DNA of 64,000 bases, from contig NZ_FWYB01000001.1 in assembly GCF_900176505.1 (NCBI RefSeq), positions 221,400-285,399 on the forward strand, given 5' to 3'. Shown here piece after piece: positions 15,708-27,400 of this stretch (positions within the stretch are counted from its first letter, which is position 1; every line of letters begins with the position of its first letter). The notes beneath the pieces are model-generated. The model saw only the letters and a list, made by a program, of their open reading frames with translations, was not told the origin of the DNA and ran no database searches. The translations under genes and the position numbers were made by a program. This stretch comes from Pedobacter nyackensis (GTDB taxonomy: Bacteria > Bacteroidota > Bacteroidia > Sphingobacteriales > Sphingobacteriaceae).

Positions 15708-17873
15708 ATGGCAGATAGCTATATTTCTAAGTTTAAACCAAAATCGCATTTCTTTACAGATCCGGCAGCGATGAGCCAGGTTATTGGACAGAAATTCGGA
15801 CCCGAGACACCGGATGTATTCTGGCTAACCAGCAGGTTTACAATTCCGGCCGCAAAAGCTTATGCTATATGTAAGGGCGTAGTCCTTGTACAGCCGCAAA
15901 CTGGCAGCTCAGAACTTGTGAATTTAATATTGCGCCCATATGAACAGCCTATACCTGGCTTTAACATCAAGTATTTCGTTTATCGTGGATTGAAGAAAAG
16001 CGATTTCTTTGCCGGGGATAAGGTCTTGGCTGCAACCACAGATACATCTGATTTTATCAATAAGGTAAACAACAGCTTTGCTTCCTTCTATAACAGTGTG
16101 AGTCCGGGACAGCCTTTACCGGCATTCTTTGCCAAATTCATGGGGTATGACCCAGCGACGCAGGCCGATGTTTTGCCCTTGTCTGATTTCTTTTTTAAAG
16201 AGAGTGAGTATGTTGAGAGCGGGGGTGAATTTGTAGAACAGGGTGAATTTGCTTTTGAGCTTCCTTTAATTGATAAAGGGGCATCATTGGGAAGTTTTGC
16301 AAATGGTGAATGTGGGATAGATATCATCTTGAATTATGGGGATTATAAACTGCCCCTACCTAATGATGAATTTGTATTTGACCTGGCGTATGCACGGGCA
16401 GCCAAAGTGAAAATTGAGCTGTCGACTGGTATGACGGACTATGAGAAGAAGCTTAAGAGAGAGCAGATTTTCCAGTTTCTGGATGCGGCAGCCTACTTTG
16501 GTTTTCATGCGATAGATGGGGGAGTTGTTTCTGTGACCAGCGGTGGTGTTACTAATAAAAAGGGGACGGCTATTTATGACGATATCGTTTCTAAGTTTTT
16601 TACCAAGAATAAATTATACCTGTATATCCAAAGTGACAGGACACGTTCTTATAACTTTTATGGAAATTATTTGGAAGCCGGTTCAGTGAACAATCTAAAG
16701 ATTGGTACTGGATTAGTTAGCTTAACAGAGGAAGTTTATGGAACTGATGGGTGGCCATTGTATATTGATGATGCACCGAGAGGTCACAATGAAAATCAGA
16801 ATTCCTTGTATTTTCAATTGGCAACAGACAATAATGTGAATACGATGTTATATGGGCAGGTGGCACAAATTGTTAATGCACAGCATAATAATTTCTGTGG
16901 TGCAGATGATTTGCAATTGCCAGATAATTTAGATGGTACATCAAGCATCTGGACTAAAATTATAGAGATATCTAATCCGAATGTAGGGCCTGATGGTGCT
17001 AAATTGAATATAGCCAGTTTTAATATTCTGCTTTATCAGGGTAAAATTTACACCTATTTAGCAGGAGAGGAGATAGGTGACCAAAATGAAACATCAAAAA
17101 TATTAGATGTTCCTAATTTTTTTGATGATGTATTTGATCTGATACAAGGAACTCCCTTATTTAAATACACCAGTAACTCCGTTTATTGGACTTTTCCGAG
17201 CCAAAAAATCAAATTGATTAACCATTTCAATAATCAAAAACAATACGGAATCTCATGTGTGCAAACCACTATTGTAAAAGATAGAATTGCTGGAAATGTT
17301 ACCACTCCAACAGTAGACCGAATAATTTACATTACGGAAACTATAGACACACTAAATAGTGCAACTGCCATAGGTGGGAAGATTAGCAATAACACTCAGT
17401 CAAGTCCTGCGTTAGGAACCCTGGTTACAGGCGATGGGAGTTACCAGTTACCAAGTCCCTTTTACTATGAGCGCGTTTTTTTTACAGATAGTACAGAGGT
17501 CATAACCGGACTCCGACTTAAGGCTATTGACGGTACAATCCCTGATAAAATTATTTTAGGAGTTACACAAGCAGAAATTAGTTTAATAGAAGATATTATT
17601 GTTACAAACTCTTTGACTAACCCGAGATTGTTTTTAATTGATTTGTTTGAAGATGGCAATGAATTGATCTCAGCAGAAAATATTTCTTATCAGAAGTATA
17701 AAGTTGGAGTAGTTGGTGAACTAAATACTGGTAGTTTAAAGTTGTTTCTACCAGCAGTTGACTTGATGGTTTATTCTTTAGATAGAAAATATCACTATTC
17801 TATGCGTTACAGCGAATTTATGCCTGACATGGTTATTGGTCAGGATTATTTAACAGAAAATACAGTTATATAA
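15708..17873 (+). CDS. 721-residue protein of unknown function
   Basis: No family is recognised. There is no signal peptide and no membrane span; the protein is rich in aromatic residues and predicted strands, with acidic segments such as ESEYVESGGEFVEQGEF (about 166-182). It starts MADSYISKFKPKSHFFTDP. Its stop overlaps the start of the toxin-like gene (TAATG at 17871-17875), which means translational coupling. Stoichiometric production with, and perhaps direct binding to, the toxin-like protein is therefore likely: candidates are an adaptor, chaperone or carrier subunit (inference). Base composition drifts to more AT-rich towards its 3' end. Confidence 0.65.
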   Translation: MADSYISKFKPKSHFFTDPAAMSQVIGQKFGPETPDVFWLTSRFTIPAAKAYAICKGVVLVQPQTGSSELVNLILRPYEQPIPGFNIKYFVYRGLKKSDFFAGDKVLAATTDTSDFINKVNNSFASFYNSVSPGQPLPAFFAKFMGYDPATQADVLPLSDFFFKESEYVESGGEFVEQGEFAFELPLIDKGASLGSFANGECGIDIILNYGDYKLPLPNDEFVFDLAYARAAKVKIELSTGMTDYEKKLKREQIFQFLDAAAYFGFHAIDGGVVSVTSGGVTNKKGTAIYDDIVSKFFTKNKLYLYIQSDRTRSYNFYGNYLEAGSVNNLKIGTGLVSLTEEVYGTDGWPLYIDDAPRGHNENQNSLYFQLATDNNVNTMLYGQVAQIVNAQHNNFCGADDLQLPDNLDGTSSIWTKIIEISNPNVGPDGAKLNIASFNILLYQGKIYTYLAGEEIGDQNETSKILDVPNFFDDVFDLIQGTPLFKYTSNSVYWTFPSQKIKLINHFNNQKQYGISCVQTTIVKDRIAGNVTTPTVDRIIYITETIDTLNSATAIGGKISNNTQSSPALGTLVTGDGSYQLPSPFYYERVFFTDSTEVITGLRLKAIDGTIPDKIILGVTQAEISLIEDIIVTNSLTNPRLFLIDLFEDGNELISAENISYQKYKVGVVGELNTGSLKLFLPAVDLMVYSLDRKYHYSMRYSEFMPDMVIGQDYLTENTVI

Positions 17874-20800
17874 TGGGAGTTGTAATTTTAAAAACTAACG
17901 GCATGCCTGTTGAATTAGATTCCTCATTTACAGGTGTAAATAAATTTGATGTCAATGGTTTTCTAGTAGAATTTACCCGTCAGGATGTTTATAAGTACTA
18001 TCAAACAGGTGATTTTAAAAAGACTGATAAAGAGGATATGACTGACCTGGAGGGATATTATAAAGAAACGGATTATTTGAAGTACATCCAGAATCTTGAA
18101 TTTTCTCTATCCATTGTTGAACTAAAAGGTACTAAGTTTAATTTCGAAATATATAAGGCTAAAGTTGGCGATTCTGTAACCGTAAAAGTTGTAGATTTCG
18201 AAGCGCCATATGAGTTCTTCTATAAAGAAAAGACGTATAAGTTTAATATAGAAACTGCAATTGATGGTAGTGATGTAAAATATTATAAGGTAGCGGTGTA
18301 CCAAGGCTCAAGATTGATTTATTGGAAAGTAAATATTCCTCCTGATATTGTACCTGGAATAAATTCAGTTAATTTATTGACTACTCCTCCAGGATATTTC
18401 TATACAAAGAATTTTGGTACAGATGTGAATGGTTGGATGGTGACAGCAACAGAAAAAAGTAACATTAAGCAAATGGCTACTTTGATCGCATTCAAAATTT
18501 ATTATATTGAACAGGAGATAATTAAAAAAATTCTGACACCTCAGGAATTATCCGTTATTGAAGCAGAAGCAAACAGTCGGGCTGGTGATGTCACCACATT
18601 AACTGATCTAGAACTTTTTGTTTTTAATCTGAAAAAAAGTTGGGGATATTTTTATGCCCCTAATTCCGATCCTTCCTATATTCATAGGCATAGTTTTGAT
18701 AAAGTATTGTCCGGAAATCCTGATTATGCAGAATATCGGAGATACTATCTCTGTTTGGTTGATTTTTATGTAAGTGTATATCCGAAAAGGGATCTGCTGC
18801 TATTATATGTGCAGAAATATAGATTAGAGATTATCCTAAAACTGATTTCGGCAAATGGTCTTAACGCTGCTATTCCATATGAGATTCGGAAAAGTATAAT
18901 TAAGGATTTTCTTAAACAAAAGGATATTACCGAAGAAGATGAAAGGTTTATAGTTAAGTTAATACTATCTATAGATAAATCCAAAGCCGACGACTTTCTT
19001 GATTTTCTACTGATTATGCAGGATGGCCGGACAACTACGTTTGAAGGGGTTTATAATCTTTTGGATGACGCAAGGTTGGAAAGATATACTGTCGTAAATT
19101 GGTTTGTTGATGAGGAGACTAACAGAAAATACTTTGTATTTGCAGTTTATGAACTTTGGAAAGTATCAAAATATAATATTCAATATGTTCCATCAGGTAC
19201 TGTTTTAATAGACGATGTGGATATTAATCCGAATGCCTATTTTATTCAACATGCTGATGAATTCATTTTTGATAATATACTAGGTTTTAGCACAACTGAT
19301 GCTTCATCGGGTGGTACATTACAAGATATTGAAGTCTCTTTTGAATCTTCTTTTAATGGTAAACGGATTAAGGTAAATAAAAAGGAGCAAAAGATTCAAT
19401 TCATCGAGACTTCAGGCGAGTTTTCTACAGTGACGAAGTTAAGACTTCCTGCGAAAATGGAGCTTTTTGGTAATTTTCATATGTACCAGTCCATTTCCCT
19501 TTCAGGTTATGATGTAAACTTTGATTTAAAGATTCCTGAGAAATCGAATATTCCTGTCTTTCTATTTCATTATATTAAAGAGTATGATGAGTTAGCTGAT
19601 TTTGACGCTGGGGTCACTTTAGCTATTGATTTAACAATAGAGGCTGTTCTTTTTTATTTTACAGGTGGAGCAAGTATTTTAAAAGACTTGCGATACTTAA
19701 AGCACCTAACCCAACTAGGAAGGGCTTTAAGAGGAACACTTCCTTCTTCACAAGCAATTACTGTTTGGAGGGGGTTAGAACGTAGCAGTGAGGTGTTTAC
19801 GTTATCGGTTGGTGCTTTAACTGCGATAAATGAATATTTAATATCAACAGAAACTGACCCGGTAAAACGTGCCTTTAAAGAAAAGGTAAGGTTACTGTTT
19901 CTCGGATTATTAATGGCTGGGGCAGGGACATCGATTTTATCGCGGTCACGATCTGTTAGAGAAGCCACAAAAATTTTAGATGATATTGCTGCATTGCCAT
20001 CTGGTGTTGCACATGGGTTGAGCGATAATATAATTTTATTGTTGAATAGATTAAAAGGTAATAGGGTTGTTAGTACCGAATTATTTGCAAATAGATTAAA
20101 CCAACTTAATTTAGACAATTTACTAAATAGATATACTTCATTTTCTGATGATTTAAAACTTGCTTTTTGGAATGATTTTAAGGCTCTGGATAATGTTAAA
20201 GATGTTGGTGGGTTGATAGAACTGAACAAGAAAGTTCAGTATGTGGATAACTGGCTTGATTTACGTAGTATCGGGGCATTACAGGAAGCGAAAACGATTG
20301 ATTTTTTGATAGATCAGAAATTAGTTGCCGGCATTAAAAGGTACTATCAAGAATCAGAATTGCAGGAGATTATAAAGGGATTTAACTACAATAAAAGGAA
20401 AAATTTTCTAAATGATTTAGGAGAAATAACATCCCTAGAATTTAATAAGCTAATTAATAATCCTAACATAGTTGCCGCTTGGGGTAAATTTTATGATGAT
20501 TCTTTATTGATGTCTTATTTAAATAAACTTTCTAAGTCAGACAAGCTAGAATTCTTAGAAGTTTTTGGAGCAGATGAGTTTCTTGTTTTTAAATTAAAAA
20601 AACATCCTACTTATATTGACTATTGGAGTGCATTGTCACAGACAGAAAGGAACTTGGTAAAACTTCACAAATTAGAAAGTATAGTAGCTGTAGAATTGGA
20701 CAGTTTTCTAATAAAATCTGGTGCGCTCAGAAATCCTGGTAGAAAATTAAACGTTAATGAAGATATTTTATTAACGATATTGGAAGGATTACAAACGTTA

Positions 20801-21139
20801 AGATTTTCTAAATTTTTAAATCCTATTTTAGGGACTCATAGAGATGGTCCGACAACTTATTTGTGGACTATAGATCAGAGAGGCTTAAATATAGCTTTAG
20901 AAAGCACCTATATGCCAACGGATCGTGGAAACATTGTTCATTCTAACTTAAGCTCAAAGGCATACATTGGTGGAGAGGCGTGGTTTACCTCTGAAAGTAA
21001 GGTAATAATAAATGCTGGATCTGGGAGATTTGGCTATGGAACGGATGGTAAAGCAAGTTATGAGCAGTGGAACTTAGCTATTGCTTACTGGCATAACTTG
21101 GGTTATGAGGTTGAGTCAATTAAATTTAATAAAAGATAA
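17873..21139 (+). CDS. large polymorphic-toxin-like effector
   Basis: A 1088-residue protein, no signal peptide. The first 500 residues are unassigned. A central region (about 575-705) holds hydrophobic, small-residue-rich segments (DAGVTLAIDLTIEAVLFYFTG; LLFLGLLMAGAGTSIL) like the pre-toxin or translocation regions of polymorphic toxins. A charged helical stalk follows (about 700-985). The last 100 residues form a compact domain with invariant-looking motifs WTIDQRGLNIALE, RGNIVHSNLSSKAYIGGEAW and INAGSGRFG, which I recall, without certainty, from Rhs-type toxin tips. The gene is AT-rich compared with its downstream neighbour. A small gene begins 1 bp later, the classic effector-immunity layout. 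The toxic activity is not assignable. Confidence 0.65.
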   Translation: MGVVILKTNGMPVELDSSFTGVNKFDVNGFLVEFTRQDVYKYYQTGDFKKTDKEDMTDLEGYYKETDYLKYIQNLEFSLSIVELKGTKFNFEIYKAKVGDSVTVKVVDFEAPYEFFYKEKTYKFNIETAIDGSDVKYYKVAVYQGSRLIYWKVNIPPDIVPGINSVNLLTTPPGYFYTKNFGTDVNGWMVTATEKSNIKQMATLIAFKIYYIEQEIIKKILTPQELSVIEAEANSRAGDVTTLTDLELFVFNLKKSWGYFYAPNSDPSYIHRHSFDKVLSGNPDYAEYRRYYLCLVDFYVSVYPKRDLLLLYVQKYRLEIILKLISANGLNAAIPYEIRKSIIKDFLKQKDITEEDERFIVKLILSIDKSKADDFLDFLLIMQDGRTTTFEGVYNLLDDARLERYTVVNWFVDEETNRKYFVFAVYELWKVSKYNIQYVPSGTVLIDDVDINPNAYFIQHADEFIFDNILGFSTTDASSGGTLQDIEVSFESSFNGKRIKVNKKEQKIQFIETSGEFSTVTKLRLPAKMELFGNFHMYQSISLSGYDVNFDLKIPEKSNIPVFLFHYIKEYDELADFDAGVTLAIDLTIEAVLFYFTGGASILKDLRYLKHLTQLGRALRGTLPSSQAITVWRGLERSSEVFTLSVGALTAINEYLISTETDPVKRAFKEKVRLLFLGLLMAGAGTSILSRSRSVREATKILDDIAALPSGVAHGLSDNIILLLNRLKGNRVVSTELFANRLNQLNLDNLLNRYTSFSDDLKLAFWNDFKALDNVKDVGGLIELNKKVQYVDNWLDLRSIGALQEAKTIDFLIDQKLVAGIKRYYQESELQEIIKGFNYNKRKNFLNDLGEITSLEFNKLINNPNIVAAWGKFYDDSLLMSYLNKLSKSDKLEFLEVFGADEFLVFKLKKHPTYIDYWSALSQTERNLVKLHKLESIVAVELDSFLIKSGALRNPGRKLNVNEDILLTILEGLQTLRFSKFLNPILGTHRDGPTTYLWTIDQRGLNIALESTYMPTDRGNIVHSNLSSKAYIGGEAWFTSESKVIINAGSGRFGYGTDGKASYEQWNLAIAYWHNLGYEVESIKFNKR

Positions 21140-21140
21140 T

Positions 21141-21440
21141 ATGAAAGTTTGGCAATTGTTAGTGTGTTTAGAAAATGAAGATAATATTTTTGAACAATAT
21201 TTTCCAAATATTGAACTGCCGGATGATGGTAGGAATGAGATTGACAATTCGGTAGTTATTTCCGCTCTTTCTCAAAGTACGAAAAGACTATATGTCGATC
21301 CGATTAATTATTTGAGATTTTACGTAGAAAATAATAACTCAGATCCTGTTGTTACTGTGTATTCTATATTGGAAGCCTACAATAATTTTGGAGGTGACGC
21401 TATAACTGAAGTCTTTGATTATGGCTCTTACCCTTTATAA
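21141..21440 (+). CDS. putative immunity protein
   Basis: A 99-residue acidic protein from ATG 21141 (MKVWQLLVCLENEDNIFEQY), beginning one base after the stop of the toxin-like gene. It has no signal peptide and no recognised family. Size, charge, position and AT-rich composition shared with the toxin 3' end fit a cognate immunity protein that binds the C-terminal toxin domain in the cytoplasm. This is inferred from position only. It ends 9 bp before the 2114-aa gene. Confidence 0.6.
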   Translation: MKVWQLLVCLENEDNIFEQYFPNIELPDDGRNEIDNSVVISALSQSTKRLYVDPINYLRFYVENNNSDPVVTVYSILEAYNNFGGDAITEVFDYGSYPL

Positions 21441-21449
21441 CTTTTTGAT

Positions 21450-24400
21450 ATGCCAGCTACAAAAGCCGTAACCAAAAGATACTACCCCGCTTTATCAGAA
21501 ATGATAACAGTGGATGATTTGCCGGAGTTTTTACATTTTGCAGAGAATGGATTAAACTTCCTGCTGGACCGTATCCATTATAAAAACTTCCAATACTCAA
21601 AAAGTTATAGAGGCGATGCGGCTTTTTATAGCCTGGACATTATATCTAAGAACATAGGTGTTGATCTACCGTTTGGGTTACGTTTGGTATTAAACCCGGA
21701 TAAAGATGGAGATTCTACTATCTCTTCTTTTCCTATTTCCCTGGAGTATCAGTGGGAGATGTTGGCTTTTTTAAGGTCATTCAATCTGCAGAATTTTTCT
21801 TTTACACCTGATGCCTTTTTTGAAATTGGGTTAAAGATATTCAGGATCTCGGAAGATCAGGTCATTGCGCAAACGCTCAATTATTTTATAGAGTCGGAAG
21901 ATCTTGCAGATCCGAGTACCTCTAAATTTGAAGTTTTAATCGAAACTATTAATACTTTTTACCCGAATGCGAATTTAACCTTACCTCCGGATGAAGAGCC
22001 TACCGTGGAAATGGTAGCTACTTTGATTAATCAAAACCCGAATATCCCAGATAACGTTTCGCAGGTGATGTTCGTGATATATATCCTGGATGCGGATCTT
22101 TCCATTACGAAAGACAACCTGCAAAAGTTTTATGCGTTAATGGTTCCGGATGGTATAGAAGCTTACGTTAAAAAGCTATTAACACCTAAACTTAGGGCAA
22201 CTTTAAAACTATCAGCAGGCATAGAATTTCCTAATTCTATATTAAAACCGGTGACGGTTGATGGTACACCTATACCCAATGTAAAATCCATGTTTACATT
22301 TGGAGAGGCCACTTTTTATGCAGATACAGAAGCTGGCATAGGGTCGCAAGTAGAACTGGCTGGTAACCTGCTCCCTCAGTACAATCAAATTGGCAACACA
22401 GGTTTAATCATAGAATTTACTGGAGCCAAGCTTGATCTGAGTCGTAAAACTAATATTCCAGAGGCTGATGCCGCTGGCTACCCCGTAGATTTTATGGGAC
22501 TGTATGTTAAGCATGCATCGGTAAGATTAAATAATTTTGGCAGTAATGACCCGAACCGGGTTAGTGCTTCTATTACCGCTGATAACTTATTTATCGGTAC
22601 AGGTGGTGTTTCAGGTCAAATTGCGTTAGCCGCCAATGGCTTTCTTTACCGGAAGTTTGGAAACTTCGCTGTTGAACTACAAGCTTTCGCGATTAATTTC
22701 AGACAAAACACCATCATTAGCTCAGACATTAAAGGACAGCTCACCTTCGATAAGTTCAAAATTAACGGTCAGCCTGCAGTAATTGACATAGAGGCCCACT
22801 ACCGTGATGACGGTGAATTCACCATGTCCGCTATGCTTCAGAACACCTTGCCTAAAATTACCTGGCCTGGTGTAATGGAGATTGAGATCTTAAGCATGGG
22901 CATGGGTAAAGAGCCAAGGGGATTTTACCTGGAAGTAGCCGGAACACTGAATCTTATTGCTAACATTCCTGTAATTGGCGATCAGCTACCTAAAGGAATT
23001 GAAGTGAAAAAGCTGAGGATATGGGATAATGGTGATCTTGAATTTAAGGGCGGTGCACTTTCCGTTCCGAAAGCCTTTAAGCTCAGCGTTGGTCCTGTTA
23101 AGCTGGAAGTCACCAATATTGGCTTAGGATCTTACAGTAAAAAGCTCAATGGCATTGAACGTAGCTATCGTTATTTCAGTTTTGACGGAATGATCAACAC
23201 CGGCAGGGCTGGTGTGAACGCCACAGGAAATGGAATTAAATTCTATTATACGGTGGATGACAACGATACTGATAAGCCTTTTGATACTTTTATCAGCATT
23301 GACAGACTTGGTATCGACATGACCATTCCTGGAAACGTAAGTAAAGAAGAAGCTGCTTTTATCTTGAGCGGTTACCTAAGTGTGGGTACACCCAATCCGG
23401 AAATACCAGGTTCAAATGCAGAATCAGAATACAGCGGCTCTGTATCTTTTTCGATGCCGAAACTTAAACTTGCCGGCAGTGCAGGTATGCGCCTGAAACC
23501 AACGGTACCTGCATTCGTCGTAGATATTGGTCTTGAACTTTCCACCCCAATTCCCCTGGGGGCTACCGGCTTAGGTATTTATGGTTTTAGAGGACTAATT
23601 GGACAACACTACCAACCCTCCAAAGCAGCAACTACACCACCTTTACCGGAGACGGCATCCTGGTGGGATTATTATAAAGCAAAAGATCCAATTACCAAAA
23701 AGGAAGGGATCAGCATTAGCAAGTTTGAAGACAAACCAGGCTATACTGTAGGTGCGGGTTTATCTATAGCTACTTCTTTTGATTCGGGAAAAGTCTTTTC
23801 AAGTAAGCTATTTTTAATGCTTGGATTGCCTGGTTTATTTATGTTACAGGGACAGGCAGGTATAATACGCAGACGTATCGGACTTGATGATCAGGTTGAT
23901 CCTCCTTTCAGTGCTTTGGTGGTTATTGAAAAAAGTTCGTTCCGTGCAAACATAGGGGTAAATTATCGTTTACCAGAGGGCGGCTCATGGGATGGGGCCT
24001 TATTCTCCCTTCAGGGTACGCTGGATATGGCTTTCTTCTTCAATAATTCCTCTGGCTGGTACCTTAATGTAGGTAAAGATCAGCCGGAGAGTGCCAGGGT
24101 AAGGGCAAAAATACTCTCCTTATTCCAGGGTTATGCCTATCTCATGATTTCGTCAAGAGGATTCAAGGCTGGGGCAGGGGCGAGGTTTGACTTTAACAAA
24201 AGCTTTGGGCCGGTAGGCATAGGTTTTGGCGCTTCACTCGATATGGGAGGCTCGATAAGTTTTAAACCTGTACAAATTGGGGCCTTTATCCAGTTTGGCG
24301 GATACGCCTATGCTAGAGTATTATTTTTTAAGATAGGACTCGCTATACAGGTTGGCCTTGCAGTGGAAGCCCCACATCCATTTAATATTTCAGGTAGTCT

Positions 24401-27400
24401 GGAAATAAAGATCAACCTGCCATGGCCATTTAAGGATCCTAAATTCCGCTTTGAGGTAAGCTGGTACATCAACAATAATTATGGTCCTTTACTGGAGCCT
24501 ATGCCTGTATTGCAGCTTCCAGATCCTGTAAAGGGTTATTTACCTGCAACGGCTACAAACATATTGTCCAGCGAAACCTTCCCAATTAACTACCTGAATT
24601 ACGAGATAACCGGAACGCTAGGAAATATCCCTGCTCCGGGTGATGCAGACTGGAAATATAATTTTAATGACGCTGATGCGGTAATGCAGGTAACCATTCC
24701 TTTAGACAGCTTTATCGATATTGAACTGCTTAAGCCTGTAAAGCCGTCACTAGCTAAATTAGGGGGAGCGGGTAATCAGTTGCCTAATGGCTATACTGAA
24801 TTGTTACCTCCTCAAAAAGGCCGGGGTAACCAGGTGAAGCACGAGTTTCAATTGACAGGACTTGATGTATATGCATGGAAGGAGACCGGGCCCGGTACAG
24901 GTTCCTGGCAGCCGTACAACATCTATGAAGCGGTGACCGCAATTGTATCAGAAAATACAGGTCCGGGAGCAATTGATCTGACGGGATTGAAACAAGGTTA
25001 CTGGCAGTTTTCGGAGCCCAACAGGTACAATAAGATCCGCCTGCTTTCGCAAAATATGTTCAGCTATGCCAACCAGTCTACCGATGCAAGTTCTAACCTC
25101 GATGGGTTGAATTTCCGCAGGAAGGACTTATTCTGCTTTGAAAATGTAACCAAGCAGATGGTAGTCAACTGGATAGATGAGCCCTTGAATACTTCGTATC
25201 CACAGGGTGCAAGCGCCATGGTTAAGGCATTCAACTTTACTTTCAACAACCTTAACGGTCATGTTAAAAACAATGTAAGTTATGGCAATAAGAGCCTATA
25301 TATAGATGAGGACAATGGAACAGTTTTAATTACTTTTCCGCAACCGCTTACTTATGTAAAACTCGACTTTGGTGTAAACCAGCATAACATCAGGATCGAT
25401 TTTATTAAAAAGTCGTATAAAAGGATGCTTCGTTTCTTCTTCACAGAAGTAGATAAATACCTGACCCCTGCTTTTCTATCGAAAACGCAGGAGAACACCA
25501 GTATTGTTTACAATGACCTGAGTAATCCCATCGATAAAATACTGCTAACCTTTATCAAAGACCCAGCCCTTGATTTTGATGGTGACCTGGTAGCAGGAGG
25601 ACATTTTTCGTTACCGGATCAATATATTAGCGGAACTGTGCTTGCTGCACAGCACGTAACGGAAGCGGATAAAGCTTTAATGTTTGTAACCATTTTTAAC
25701 AGACATTTTACAGCAGCGGAAGTACTCGACAAAGCATACGCTACTTTAACAGGAGCGGTTGGGCAATGGCCTCTTGATGGCAATACTGATAGGGTAGGCA
25801 ATAATACCGGCATAGTAACCGGAAATCCGGATTGGGCTGCCGGCTTCTACGAACAAAATGTAGATCAGCAAATGGAACTGCACCCGGTGTATTCATTTAC
25901 TTCAAACGGTGATGCATTCCTGGTGCCTTTTGCTCCGGAACTTAAAGTGGAGACCGGTGATTTTGCTTTTGAGGTTACCGCCATCTTTAATCCTTTCGAA
26001 GCCGGGATCAGCACTTTATTCTATAAAATAGATCAGGACCCGGTTACGGGCTATAAAAAAGGTTATGCCCTGCATTTGTACCAGGATACACCCGGAAATC
26101 CTGAAGGTACTTATGACAGTTCAAATCTGCCTTCTTTTGGAATCTGGTTTACTTGTTACCAGGGCCTGGAAAGTTCAGGTATCAAAGCAACAGAAAGTTA
26201 TACTCTAGACTGCAACACTGCAAAGCTTTCAGAAACGGAATACAAGCATGTATTGATATCTGTGAACCGGAGCACTGGCAAAGTGGATATTTTTATCGAC
26301 AGACAACTGAAAGTTTCTGCGGATATCCCTGCCGAGCTTGATCTGTATCAGGCGCAGCCAGCCACAACCAGTTTAAACCAGCTAAGCTATTTTTCAGAAA
26401 GTGTGCAAAGACGGAACGAAGAAAATGAACTTACGCAGGAAGGACTGATCGACGAAATACAGTTGATGGGTGATGGGCTAAGTAAAACGATACAACCAGT
26501 ATGGAGGCCGGATACTACTTATTCCCTGGTCGTAAAAACCAGAGATGTGGTTAACGGAAATGCCTCGGCGGAAAAAGCGCATATATTTGGATTTAGAACC
26601 GCAGGGCCTATCGGTCATTTTCAGCAACAAAGCATTATTTACAAAAAGCTTGAAGAACAAGACAGAGCCGCGGAGTTTAAACTAGCCAGCTTGACGCATT
26701 ATATTGACTATGAGCGTTCTTCACCCGATGCGCAAAGCCGTTATGACCTGAGTAAACCGGTGTTTTGCCATGATCCTCAGATCCGCTTGTTCTTTACGAG
26801 ACCTTACATCAACGCGATGTACTCCAATTGGGCAAGCTACCAGGGCATGCCGGAGGTAAAAAGCAGTCTGCAATTGCAGTTAATCGATCCATATGGTGCG
26901 GCAGTAAGTCCTGAATTGCTTTGGGAACAAATGCCAGACAAGACTATAGACTTCAATAACTTGAGCTCGTTGCCTCCGGATCAGCAGATCCTGTTCCTGA
27001 TGAACCAGGCGGCGGCTGCAGATGCTTGTAATGCAAACCCTGTGACCATTAAAAAGCGGACCAAACGTGGTGCTTATCATTTACCTGATCTGCTGCCGAA
27101 CAAATTGTATACGGCATTGTTCAATGCGATTTACCAGCCAGATGGGGAAGCTGAGCAGAAAACGGAAGTACATAAATTCAGCTTTAAAACATCTTTGTTT
27201 GCTTCTTTTGAAGAGCAGGCAGGAAGCTTTATTCTTGATGATTCAGCTGAAATACCTCAATATGCAGTTTATCCCTTAGCTGTTGCTTTTACCGCTACTG
27301 AAATAAATGAGAAACTGAAAGTACTGATTGATGACAACCCGGATAATGACCCTACAGCGGTGTTACGGTATGCAGTGAAGTACGACCGGATGGTTTATGG

